A stretch of DNA of 60,000 bases from NCBI GenBank assembly GCA_914767715.1, contig OU612072.1:12650001-12710000 (forward strand), given 5' to 3'. Below are positions 46,120 to 57,090 of the stretch, in pieces (the stretch's first letter is position 1; each line of letters opens with the position of its first letter). The notes below the pieces were generated by a model, which had not been told where the DNA came from, did no database searches, and saw nothing but the letters and a program-made list of their open reading frames with translations. Source of the stretch: Membranipora membranacea (taxonomy: Eukaryota; Bryozoa; Gymnolaemata; Cheilostomatida; Membraniporidae). Made by a program: the position numbers and the translations under genes.

Positions 46120-48570
46120 TACCAGTTTATCATGGCAGCACTTGTTATGCTCTTCACAAGAGATGCTGGCACTTTTAATGCTCCTGCCATAAAAATCTTA
46201 TTACTCAAAACTTTACATAACCACCAGATATATCTGATAAGTCCATTTTCACATAAAGCAAGCATTAAGTTTTCCTTAAAATAAAAATAAATATCGTAGA
46301 CCCATTATGCTTCTCTGCATGGTTTTTCACTCATAATTTCTGGGCTACTTGTTTAATGACCTTCTTACTTTCACATTATATCCATCAATGTATCAAATAA
46401 CATTTATTGTAAAGTTTTGAGGATGGATGCGCATGACTTCCTGAGTTATAGCCAGATAAGACAAGCTCCTCTCGATTTTGTCAATTTGCTTGTTTTGATG
46501 GCTCCCTGCAGGTCACATGACTTGTCATCATGTATCTTTATTTCAGTCTGATGAATTATTGGCTGTTGTGATAATAGCTTTCATGGTAGCGATAAAGATA
46601 GGTTATGAAAATTAATCTTTAGCTATTCTACAAACTTCATGCATCTCCATGTACATCATTCATCTGTGTAGCACTATAACGATGCATTGGAATTGGAGAG
46701 ACAGACCTAGACTCAGGCCTACACCGAATACGTTGTAGTTCATATAACATGTTGCTTTAGATTGTGCCCTTTATTATTACAGTCAAAGTTCGGGAGTTCA
46801 TAATCTTACCATCACCTATATTGGGTGACTTAAATGGAGAATCACTTTCTGATTTTAGGTGAGACGATCTCCAAAATACAACTTACAACCAATGAAGCAC
46901 AATACCAATTAACCACCATTTTTGAGCCAGAGATAGCAATCCATCTTCATATTGAAGATATTTGTTGCCTGACCAATTTAATGGTGCGTACTTGCTAATG
47001 AAGTTTCTCAGAGGGAAAACGCCCAAAAATAGCCCTCGGAAGAAAACAGCCCGAAGCAAATAACGGCCAAGTATGACTTTTGAGTTCTATCAGGGAGCAG
47101 AAATGCCCTAATATAATGGCAGATGTACATCTCAAATGATTTCTTTCTTGGACCCATATTCAAGCAAGATGTTTAGCATGACAGTCATAGAGGTACTCTG
47201 GTCTGGAAATTGTTGATTTAGACACAGACTAAAAGCCCTCATGTGTTTAAGTTCAGATCAGTTAGTGTACATCAGTTTCATGTGAAACTGAAACACTGAT
47301 CATCTGATTAGTATAACATAACCCAGCATTGTATTTTATTAAGAGATTTTGTTAACTGATTAAATTTATTATCGGATAGCATGACCCATCATTTTAATTT
47401 GATTATGAAATTTATAAACTTATTAAATTGATAGCTAAACAGCATCGACCCAGCAGTTTATTTCATTTACTGAAGCTATTAACTGATAAACTTCGAGCGC
47501 CAGGCATCCAGACAGCACTTGTAGAAAAGAAGAATGACTTATTGTCACGAGGCTGATATTAGTTTTGCATTTTTGCTTTTTGCATTAAATTTCTATCCCA
47601 ACTGACAGAGAATTGATAGCAAACCACACAAGTTTTTGCCTCATTTTGAACAACGAGGCGAGGAAACATTTTTGAAGTATATTAAGTATTTCTATGGAAT
47701 CAGCCTGTTTTGCCAAGTATTATTGAGTTGCTATAAGTGTTCCTGCATGCCTATATAAAAGTATCCGTCATTCAATTTCAATTTGCATTTTGTCAATATT
47801 CTGACTAGTGTAGACGTAAGATAATTCAAAATTGCTAGCTGGCACATTATTTTTATTTCATCGATACTGGTCAGCACTGGGTTAGTAAGGTCACTAGGGT
47901 AATCACATTGTCCACCTTGGACAACAATTGACACAGCTCACATTCTTTTTAGCATTGTCAATACTGATGGTTTACCTATCAGTATGTGAATTTGATTGCC
48001 CTTTTTTTTCAAGTCAAACTAAACATCTAACATCACTGTTGTTATGGCTGCATGATAGAACGGTAGATTTTAATGTATTCACTGCAAATTTTGCTCCAAG
48101 AACTTGCAACGTCTTTCTATCTGGACAAAAGTGACAATAGGTTTCGACATATTGCTGAAATTCAGTGGCGTGCTATGACGTCATGTCATGGCGTAACGAC
48201 GTTCAATTCTGGGTTTAGACTTTTTTGATCATGTGGATTGAGAAACCCCAAAAAAAATTGTTGGCGCGGCATGACCTTAAGCTATCAATTTTAGTCACGA
48301 GCTTATCCCTACAATTGATATGACCTGTTCATACATATAAATGAACATGGTTAGTTGATTTTGCACGTTCTTGCAATTATAATCCCATTTTGGTCACTTG
48401 CATAATATAACTGTGAAAGCATAACTCCATGTTAGAACCATGTATCAAAAATACATACATCCAACTTTTGAGGTGACATCTCACTAAGTTGGACTGAATG
48501 TCTCTAATCTGTGTGGAATTTCATTTCGATTTCTAGACCATCTTGATGGCGTTCTGTTGTTGAAGGCCCT
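46120..48570. other. No gene recognised
   Basis: AT-rich intergenic sequence. It contains an 18-bp perfect palindrome CAGTTTCATGTGAAACTG near 47274-47291 and a TGACGTCA (CRE-type) palindrome near 48177. The plus-strand frame at 47928-48134 has a hydrophobic start but begins at TTG, so it is not called. Confidence 0.35.
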
Positions 48571-48574
48571 GTTT

Positions 48575-48794
48575 ATGACAAATCAGAGGGTGGGCTGCCC
48601 CTAAAGAAGAACGTAAGTTGCCCAAAGTCCTCGTGCTGAGAGTGTGATACATCCTAGAAAACTAGAATGCATCCTAGAGATGAGGCCATGGTGGACCTCC
48701 TTATCGTAAGTGTGCAGCAAGCTGCCAGAAACTGAAACAGGCACTAATCCGCCACTGGCAGTGACACTTTGATCTTAGCCAATAGGCCGAGGAG
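48575..48794 (-). mobile_element. SINE-like element with U2 snRNA-derived head, copy 2
   Basis: Read on the minus strand from 48794: CTCCTCGGCCTATTGGCTAA followed by GATCAAAGTG. The 18-base block GGCCTATTGGCTAAGATC differs from U2 snRNA at one base and is closer to U2 than copy 1. The ~190-bp body aligns with 16164-16355 along its length (for example GGGCTGCCCCTAAAGA and GATGCATTCYAGTTTTCTA), including at the far end (ATGACAAA). Confidence 0.65.
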
Positions 48795-49132
48795 TTTAAT
48801 TCACCTAAAGCAACATTAAAGCTCTCTGACTCTTCGTAAGCCCTGATTTTGTCTTGAGTTATCAAACGGTGTGCAATTGAGAGGTAAAATATGCTGGGAG
48901 AAAAACTTGAATATGTTTGGCAAAAAATTTTGCACCAAGAAATAAAACCGATGCTGTGTATGCATCAAACTGATTCACAAGATGTCTCCACTTGATAAAG
49001 ATAGATTTAGTTTCTGAAAGCCTTGTGTCCAGCCTGGTGTGGCTTCCAGGAAGAAAACCAAAATATCTTCTTTATAGAGTTATTATACCATTACAAATTA
49101 AAGCACAGGCTTCTATTACTATAAATCATACT

Positions 49133-49342
49133 GGAGGTATATACACCCGAGGGTGCTTGGGGCTGGAACAATCATCCTAAAAAACTATTTCCCGGCAAGA
49201 ACGGATCCCCTAACTCCTGCACCACCAATAGCGGTAAATAGCAAGAGCATCAACCGCCTGCACCATCTCACAATCCTCACATAAAGAATTGGTTAATTGC
49301 GCTAATGAGCCAGACTTCCATTCGATATTTAGAGTTGAGTCT
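49133..49342 (-). mobile_element. tRNA-headed SINE, family 1, copy 2
   Basis: Aligns with 13241-13442: TATACACCCGAGGGTGCT..GGGGCTGGAACAATCA at its plus-strand left end, and GCAAG...TCAACCG..TGCACCATCTCAC over the A-box region. The B box is mutated, so this copy is older or less constrained. Confidence 0.65.
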
Positions 49343-49349
49343 CCCATAT

Positions 49350-50140
49350 CTCATCGGTATTATTGAAACGCCAATGTAGTCAGTGCAAAATATCATCACA
49401 TTCCTTCATTCTTTCGAGCAAGCAATGAAAGAACTAATCGCTGGAGATGAAATCACTAGTCAAATCTGAGATTTTCAACTTGTATTAAATGACAGATTTT
49501 AAAACATTGATGAAGCTGCCATCCTGTCATTGAAGAGGAAAATCCGAGGCAACAAAAAGTTTACAAAAGTCAATTTGTATACAATGATGAAGAATTTTAA
49601 TTGAGAACGGAGAATATTGATCAAGTGAACACATGAAATGACGGGTAGCATAATTTTACACAACGGTAAAGCTAAAATTTCAAGTTTTTATACCAAGTCT
49701 CTCCAAGATTGCATCAATGTGTGTTGACCTAAGTAACCACAAGCCCAGGGCTAAATAATAGAATAACACTAATTCCATCTACATGACTAAGATTATGATA
49801 GCCAGAAATAGATGAAAAGATAAAGAGAGCATCAAATATAGGGATCTTTTGCATGAGAATAACAAATAAAAAAAATAAATTGCTGTCCAAAAAGTACCAA
49901 TGCAGTCCCCTTTCAAGAGAATTGAATTATCTTGGTATCAAATACTAATTCCGATTATATCATACATTTGCACAAAAATATTAAAACTTGATTCAATATT
50001 ATCAATCATGTGATCAACATAATCAACAGTTTTAAATACTACAAGTATACTACTACTACTTAGTTATTACAATATCCAAACAAGTGTTCCTTTCTCCAAT
50101 TGTCACACATACTGTTATAAAATCTGTTATGAATGTGTTC
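49350..50140. other. No gene recognised
   Basis: AT-rich 3' flank of the PAN-like gene; no repeats or exons recognised. Confidence 0.4.
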
Positions 50141-50145
50141 CTCGA

Positions 50146-52131
50146 TTAGATTGATGTATTTATATAAGACAATGTTGATGCCGGACATGGTCCGATAGGT
50201 GGGAATTCACCGACTCTTGCAAGACAGCAATGGCCGCTAGTTTGAAAGGTCATTGCATAACAATTGTCTCCAGTATCCAAAAGGCAAGAAGCCATGCAGG
50301 CGATTTCTGAACTTGAATTGATGGTTTTTGCACAGAAGAAACAGCCCTGTTGATATTTAGCGAAAATTCCTATCAATTCAGCCTGAAATAGATGTATGGC
50401 ATTGAATCATTTTCTGCTCAAATCAAGCAATACATAATATATATACAAATTGATCAATTAATTTCTTTTGTCCATTGGAATGATTGATCATCAAACAATT
50501 GTTATCTTGAATGAAACTTCACATAGTTGAATTATTGAAAGCTATTTTTGATTTTCTGATCCCAACCATAAATCTTGGACTTTGTGATAATGAGTTTTAC
50601 CCGCATATCAGTATTGCATTCAGCATCGTTTTTTCAGTTTGTTCATCCAGTAGTTCTTCAAACACAGTTTTCAGCATCAGAACCGTACAACAATTTGAGA
50701 AAGGGGCTCAGAGATAAATCATGAAATAGTGAAGCTAATTATCCGAATATGTTCTCGAAGCGCATACAAATCTCTCATTTCACTTGATCAGAATTTTAAG
50801 CCATGGTGGACCAAGGTGTAAGCAGTTTTTTAATCGTATATATTTGTACTGGTTATATGTTCAACATGCTACAACACATCCTGTAACATATACTCTCGCT
50901 TGTATTTTGTATTGTTTTGACTTAGTGATAATAAAATCAATATCATTATCGTATATATGCTGTGACAATTAAATTAATGTTTCAAAACCAGGTAGAAAAA
51001 TGATTATATAGAGAAAAATTGGCAAAATATAAATTTTTTTTGGTACAATCAGTTTTGGAAATATTCCATTCATATTGAATGATCACTATCCTATACTGAT
51101 AGTGGTCTGATTCAAAAGAATACTATTCGTTATGAGCAACCATTCTGAGTTTGGAGGAATATGGCATGCATATGGTCTCTAGCCAACTTTTATATCCTGC
51201 TAAGGACACATTTCAATTTTTTGTTTTAATTTTAGGCTTTCCTTACAGTTTAAACTTGAATGTTTATTTGGTCGATGACTAATGATGATCAATACTATTG
51301 ATGTCTAATCAAATAAAAACTAAATAATGACACAAACCGTGTCAGGAAGAACCACAATCATCTTTAATCTGCGAGCTCATTTATAAATCCAGGTTTCGAT
51401 CGAAGTAGCTATTGCTAAATACCACAAGATAATTTTTAATTTGCTTCAGCATATGAGGATTAAGGTTTGAAGTGCAGCAACAACCAATTTTAATTTCCTG
51501 TCATATTCTTTTTATTGTTTGCAAACAAAAGATCAAGTATATGTATTTAATAATGTGTTGGAATTAAAACTATAATACTGTCCCACCCTGTTTCATGTCA
51601 TAAACCTTTTGAATACATAGTTCAGAGGCATTGACCTCCTCATTGAGTCCTACAGCAATTTGGAAGACTGAATGGTTATTATGATTCAAGATTCAGATTA
51701 CTAACTCTCCTTTCAAATGTGAAATAGCACTAACGTAACTCTCTTATTGGCTGTCACATCAGTAAAAAAGCTAGTGCAGACTGATTTTAGCTTGAAAATA
51801 GATTTGAAATGTTACATTTCCAATACTTATCTGTTGGAAGCAATATATCATTTAGTCTGTAACTTCACGAACTGTAATGTACCTATAGATATCAGAAGAA
51901 ACTTCATATCAGACCAAAGGGCATATCATTCTATCGGTTCTCCCCACATGTATTTTGATATTAACATATGTTCCTCTATTCAAGTTATAACTTTCTCACC
52001 CATGATGCAGGTATAGACATTACTTAAGCATTGCCCTCTGATGGTTTTACCCACTTTAGAACACTTACCTCTGTAAAAAGACTTTTGCTGTAAAGTGACA
52101 GTACAAAGAACAAGAGTTTCATTGCGTCCAT
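50146..52131 (-). CDS. Small secreted PAN/apple-like protein, two exons
   Basis: Exon 1 (52131-52069) encodes 21 residues starting MDAMKLLFFVLSL, a signal peptide, and ends at a GTAAGTG donor. Exon 2 (50382-50146) follows the acceptor ATCTATTTCAG in phase 0 and runs to TAA, giving 99 residues. The mature part has cysteines 35, 38, 50, 54, 62, 73, 74 and 87. The core CMASCLLDTGDNCYAMTF, then HCCL, resembles PAN/apple modules, which use a C-x3-C, C, C pattern around a helix and bind proteins or carbohydrates outside cells; it is shorter than a full apple domain (~80 residues). One NSS glycosylation site is at N43. The intron is 1.69 kb. A decayed paralogue at 53679-54937 has the same exon plan and the same GGTTCTCA upstream of its ATG, which supports this gene model. 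Confidence 0.7.
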
Positions 52132-52285
52132 CTTATCTGAGAACCTCTTGTTATTTTGCCAACCACGAAGCTAAATGTTTGAAATTGATATCAATTGATA
52201 CAACAGTATTATTGTTAGTATATGGCAGATGATGATATATTTCACAATTCATGGCTGCTTCACAATGTTATTTGGTTTTCGTTCT

Positions 52286-52773
52286 GTTTATAATCAATTA
52301 CAGGAAACAAGTATGATTGAATTTAGCCTGATTATATCTATAGCTGACAGGCCATTGGATTTAATTGTGAGTATTGATCGTGTGATAGATATAAAGCACA
52401 CAATTTCCTGAATGCAAGTTGAGACAGATACCATACAATTACTTAAAAGCAAAGTTATTCCTTGCCTCGAAATGCACTGTATGATGAGATGTCAACACGG
52501 TTCAGTGTTCAGTGGACCCATACACGGATGTTTATAATCAATTACAGGAACCAAGTATGATTGAATTTAGCCTGATTATATCTATAGGTGACAGGCCATT
52601 GGATTTAATTATGAGTATTGATTGTGTGATAGATATAATGCACATAATTTCCTGAATGCAAGTTGCGACAGATACCATACAATTACTTGAAAGCAAAGTT
52701 ATTCCTTGCCTCGAAATGCACTGTATGATGAGATGTCAACACGGTTCAGTGTTCAGTGGACCCATACATGGAT
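52286..52773 (+). repeat. 244-bp tandem duplication
   Basis: 52286-52529 and 52530-52773 are direct repeats differing at only about ten positions. The duplication lies just upstream of the PAN-like gene's first exon, within its possible promoter region. It is recent, judging by identity. Confidence 0.93.
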
Positions 52774-52885
52774 CCGGTGATTGACAAAAACATATATCAT
52801 ACATATCTCAAATAGAAACAACATAAGCAGGTCTGTTTGGAGCAGAACCATAAGATCAGTATAAACAGCAAAAAGATTCCCTTCT

Positions 52886-52972
52886 GCAGGCGAGCAAGGA
52901 TTTTGTGTGTCTACTCTCACCAGCCAAGTTATAAAGAGAGGTCAAATAAGACCTAGTGTATTGAAAAGAAAA
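52886..52972 (+). mobile_element. SINE family 2 tail fragment
   Basis: Ends in GTCAAATAAGACCTAGTGTA plus an A-rich run, as at 20202-20239. Confidence 0.5.
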
Positions 52973-53338
52973 CTCTCAGTGTGAGCAATACTCTGCGTTT
53001 AGCAGCGTGGGTTTGTAGAAGTTAAACTGTGAAATGCCAATAATTCGACAAAGTTATCATTCATGGGCCACCCAAATCCTGGCCCAGTAAATGTGATAAT
53101 ACATTTACATGTAGTGCAAGCGATGTGGTAAACCAGGGTAGGTTGCAAGAGATACTGATAATACTGAAAATATTTAGCCGTCTTGCAGAGACCAATATAA
53201 TTGAAATAACATTATCATCTGCCATTGAACTGATCACCTTATGGTGCATGCCTTCCAAAATCAATGTCCAGTATAGCAAAATAACTACTAAACCTGAGAA
53301 TTCTAAGGCAAACATGTTCCCGCAGGCAAACAACTCAC

Positions 53339-53422
53339 CAAGGTGGACAGGTACCTGGCCACCTTGTTCAGTCAGGGTATCAAGGTGGACAGGTACCTGG
53401 CCACCTTGTTCAGTCAGGGTAT
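53339..53422 (+). repeat. Two identical 42-bp units with an internal palindrome
   Basis: 53339-53380 and 53381-53422 are identical. The first 28 bases of each (CAAGGTGG.CAGGTACCTG.CCACCTTG) form a palindrome broken by one mismatched pair. A diverged single unit occurs at 55646-55682. The minus-strand frame 53061-53459 translates the two units as repeated 14-residue blocks containing TEQGGQVPVH, but I see no evidence that it is expressed. Confidence 0.85.
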
Positions 53423-53964
53423 GCAGGCTTTGAAAAAAAAGCTTCAATATATTCATCAAATATACTTTGTTTGATAGTGTTATGTTATATTATCAAATAA
53501 TCTATATTATAATCAAATATCATAATATCAAATAAATCCTTTATTTGTTTGTTTGTTTGCTTGTTAAATGCAAAGTAAGGTTACCAACACCGATCGTACG
53601 GTAATAAACCATCTCATTGTCTGAAAAAACTGCAACTATAACCTAGTGTAGTTCAAGCTCTGGGTGTCGCATCATTCTCTATAGCATTTCAAGGAAATGA
53701 ATTTCATAATAGGAAACCATTAGCTCTGGGCATGGTTCTGTATTTACATCTACACCAATCCGTGCAATAGAACAGGTGCCACTGGTGTTGAAATTTATTC
53801 CGTAACATCAATCAATATTATCATACGTCCATTCTGCTCTGAGACAGGCAGCCATACAATCCATTTCTGAATGGAATTCCTTTACATTTTTTTGCAGATT
53901 TATATTCAAAAACAGTGAGCCAACATAATATAGTATGAAATAGGGAATTTGAACACAGATCAAT

Positions 53965-54030
53965 AGATAGTCTGAGTCCCCCAGACTTTTGCCCCTCGCC
54001 CGACGCCCCCCGGCGAGGGAAAGTCTGAGA
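53965..54030. repeat. GC-rich inverted repeat with AGTCTGAG ends
   Basis: AGTCTGAG...AGACTTT..CCCTCGCC is followed by GGCGAGGGAAAGTCTGAG. Related C-rich blocks next to AGTCTGAG/AGTCTAAG occur near 6226, 18040 (inverted) and 21304, so this is a short dispersed element. The G-rich strand could form unusual structures. Confidence 0.45.
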
Positions 54031-54117
54031 ACAATGCAGGGTCTTGCTGGAGTTGTCTGCTCTTAGAACTTATAAGTGCATAAAGGGGAGCACTAAAACA
54101 GCAATATCTATTGATTT

Positions 54118-54171
54118 CTATTCATGCCACCTACTATATTGCTCCAGGTATGAGAGTTTTCCAATCAGACT
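54118..54171 (-). pseudogene. Orphan copy of exon 3 of the CX3C protein gene
   Basis: After a CTTTTCCCAG acceptor an 18-codon exon reads SLIGKLSYLEQYSRWHE and stops at TAG (54120-54118). It matches exon 3 at 44265-44185, and the intron sequence on its 5' side is also homologous (about 54172-54300 against 44266-44390). The cysteine exon is not found upstream, so the copy is incomplete. It lies inside the intron of the PAN-like pseudogene. Confidence 0.55.
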
Positions 54172-54939
54172 CTGGGAAAAGTAGGGCCATGTTTGGGAAA
54201 TACCCATGAGCAGAGATATTCACTGCCAAGTAGTGAAGAAAATCTCAGCCAGAATTTCTTTCATTTTGAATAAGGGCGGTCATTCATGACATTGACAACA
54301 GGTCATAGAATGTGTATTATTGGACCTTTAGGCTATATGAAGTGAGATTAATGTAGAAGTAATGAGAGGGAAATCCAAGCAACTCCTGCAAAGTGCATAG
54401 ACTAATCAATAGACAGATAATTGGTCTTATAAAGAACACGAAAAACCATAATCATCAGCATTTTTTCTACATTACATCAGAAGAAACGTGTTATTTTGGT
54501 AAATACAGCTTAAGATACAACTTATTAAAGTGAAGACTCACTGTCGCTCGGGAACAAACTAGCTTGTGTCATCAAACGAGATCAAATTAGCCATAACAGA
54601 AGATTGGTTGATATTTCAAATTGAAAACGAATATTTCACTCAATTATGTCCAATATTACAAAAGTGCAGTGTCTGATTAGAAGACCAGGATGTTAAATCA
54701 TGCAAAGGCTTTCCGTTTCAATTGGAATCTCATTGAAAAATTAAAAAAAAATTAACAGCATTTATAATCTCAAAAACTGTATTTTATAGCACATGATCAA
54801 TACCAAGGAAAATGAAAGATCTTCATGGAAGCAACATCTGTGATGCTTTATTCTCAAGCACTGACCTCTGCAGTAATACAGCAGCAGTACAGGATGAAAA
54901 CTAGGAAGCAATACTTCATCACAGCCATCATGTCCATCT

Positions 54940-57090
54940 ACAAGGTTTTTGAGAACCTTAAATATTTGATTGTTACGGTTGTAGATGTGATAAACTGTAG
55001 CATGTGCATGTAGCGAAAGTTTTCAGTGAATAAAACATAAAGCTAAATGTAAGCGTCAGGCAGATGATATCACTAGAATATGTTTAGCTATTTTTGTTTT
55101 ATTATAATTTCAATCAGCTGCTCATGAAAAAAACTTCGCTGTCATGCTGTGATTTTTAATTACTGTAACTAGTGAATATAGCTAAATGAAAAAGTTTTGA
55201 TTACTTTTTTCCATATAAATTTTGCTTTCACATTTCATGTTTTGGTTCTGATAAAAAATCGATAAAAAATTGATTTTTGGACATACTTATTTTAGTTTTT
55301 CTGTCACAGTGACGGTTTTAATTACAAGTATAGAATGTAAGTATAGAATATATGCAACAAAAGACAGTGTCTTAAGCTTTCTCTCACTCTATTATATGGA
55401 AGTAAATTATAAAGTGTATTGATCAAGTAGGCAAAAACAACCAGTGCATGTCATCGCCTTCCTCACATGTTTTACCAACAAAAGATATTCCTATCAACAA
55501 TGCAATTAAGGTTCTAGGTTTCAACACAGATCAGCAATATTCTGGTTATAAAAAGTTTCTGTATGCCTACTTATATCTGCTTAACCAAAGAAGCATCACA
55601 AACCTAAGCATTTCAACCTGTTCCCACAGACAAACAACACACCAATTTGGACTGGTACCTGATCACCTTGTCTAGCCATGGTAACCAAACTAAATTCCCT
55701 ATATTTTGTAGTTTACCAGTGACCAAGGATCAACATTAAAATGGGATGCACTGCAGAGTATCAATTTGATTAAAAACATCAATAGCACCCTTTGGACAGA
55801 AAAGAATGGATAACAAACCAAATCTAATGAATATGTGCATTTGAAGTGGATCATGAGCATTTATTGACATTCAATAAGGAAAACATGACCAATTCACATA
55901 TATGGTTCAGTCAATTTTACAGTTATCATTCTGCATTTCAATTTACAACAACATATTATGTTCATTGTAAAAAACGTTCATACTTTCCCTTTTCTTCTAT
56001 CGTCTTTCTCTGACCCATAGCATGGCAATAACATAAGAGCAAGGTGATGACCAAAAAATTATATGATTAAAAATGATCAGCATAGGTTACCGATGACTCT
56101 GGACATAGCTCAAAACTTGTAGGTTCACCAGCCCAATGACAAAAAGAAAGCTTGTTTTTTTTCAACTTACATACTGAAAACTAAATTTAACAAATTGATA
56201 GGCATTGTTAAAACAAGCTTTATCAGTATTAATATGGGTTTCAAGGACCGCTATGGTTCTTAAATACAAACAGTTCTCATGAAATATTGCTGTTATCATC
56301 AGCACTAATGGGAATTATTTGTATCGAAGAGACAAACATTGCGCATCATACCGAACTGCTGAATCATGTATTGAATAAATTCATGTAAAAGGTCAGAAAT
56401 CATGACCGAAGCACCAAATATCACACAGTATCCTATCTGAATAGGTGTGGGTGATATCAATAGCTTGTGTAATGTCAATGACCAAACTTGACTCTATATT
56501 AAACCTCAACGCACTGATAACAAGTTGTAAGGCATTGTTGAAACATGATTTATCAGTGGTGATAATGTGGGTATCACTCACCGCTATATGGTTATAAAAT
56601 AGATAAACTTCTTAGTAAATATTGCTGTTATCATTAGAACATGACTAGTGAGAATTAATTGTACGGCATCGAAGAGGTAAACATTGTTCCTCATACCAAA
56701 CTTGCCAAATCAAATTTTGAATACATTCATGCAAAAAGTCATATATCATGGCAGAAGCACAAAACTCCAGACAGCATCCTATCTGGATAGGTGAGGATGA
56801 TTGTTTTTATTAAGATCTGAGTAAACTAGAGTATCATCTAAATCATGTACTCAGATATAACCAGGATGATGCCTCCGGACTATTGCAGGATATAATTACC
56901 CTGTCTGTCCGCAAACCTAACACAAAGTCTGATATCATGGATTGACATATACGCCATAACATCATGCTTCCCTTGCGGAACAAAAATGTGTCATTACTGA
57001 TCATGAATTTGTATATGGGGACCAGTGGAACAATCTGCTCCAGACCAAAGGATGTGATAACCAGACAGTTCTTCAGGCAGCCGCTTATTA
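54940..57090. other. No gene recognised; ~330-bp tandem duplication
   Basis: Diverged direct copies start at the shared GGCATTGTT (56201 and 56531) and run to CCTATCTGRATAGGTG (about 56430-56445 and 56778-56792). The open frame at 55448-55675 on the plus strand shows no recognisable features. Confidence 0.45.

Larger units (their letters stand above)
53679..54937 (-). pseudogene. Decayed paralogue of the PAN-like gene
   Basis: Exon 1 (54937-54866) is intact: 24 codons starting MDMMAVMKYCFLVF with a GTCAGT donor, a good signal peptide. The exon 2 homologue (about 53945-53679) keeps the order SEMDCMAACL, CYGINFNTSGTC, ARIG and PCP of the intact gene. It has an in-frame TGA at 53810-53808 just before the CYG block and lacks the AG acceptor at the matching position. 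Two exon cysteines are also changed. It is most likely a pseudogene, though alternative acceptors downstream cannot be excluded. Confidence 0.6.

Noticed and set aside
45976-46284. 102-codon plus-strand frame
   Set aside because: Lies across the R1 repeat; the frame is not maintained in the other R1 copies.
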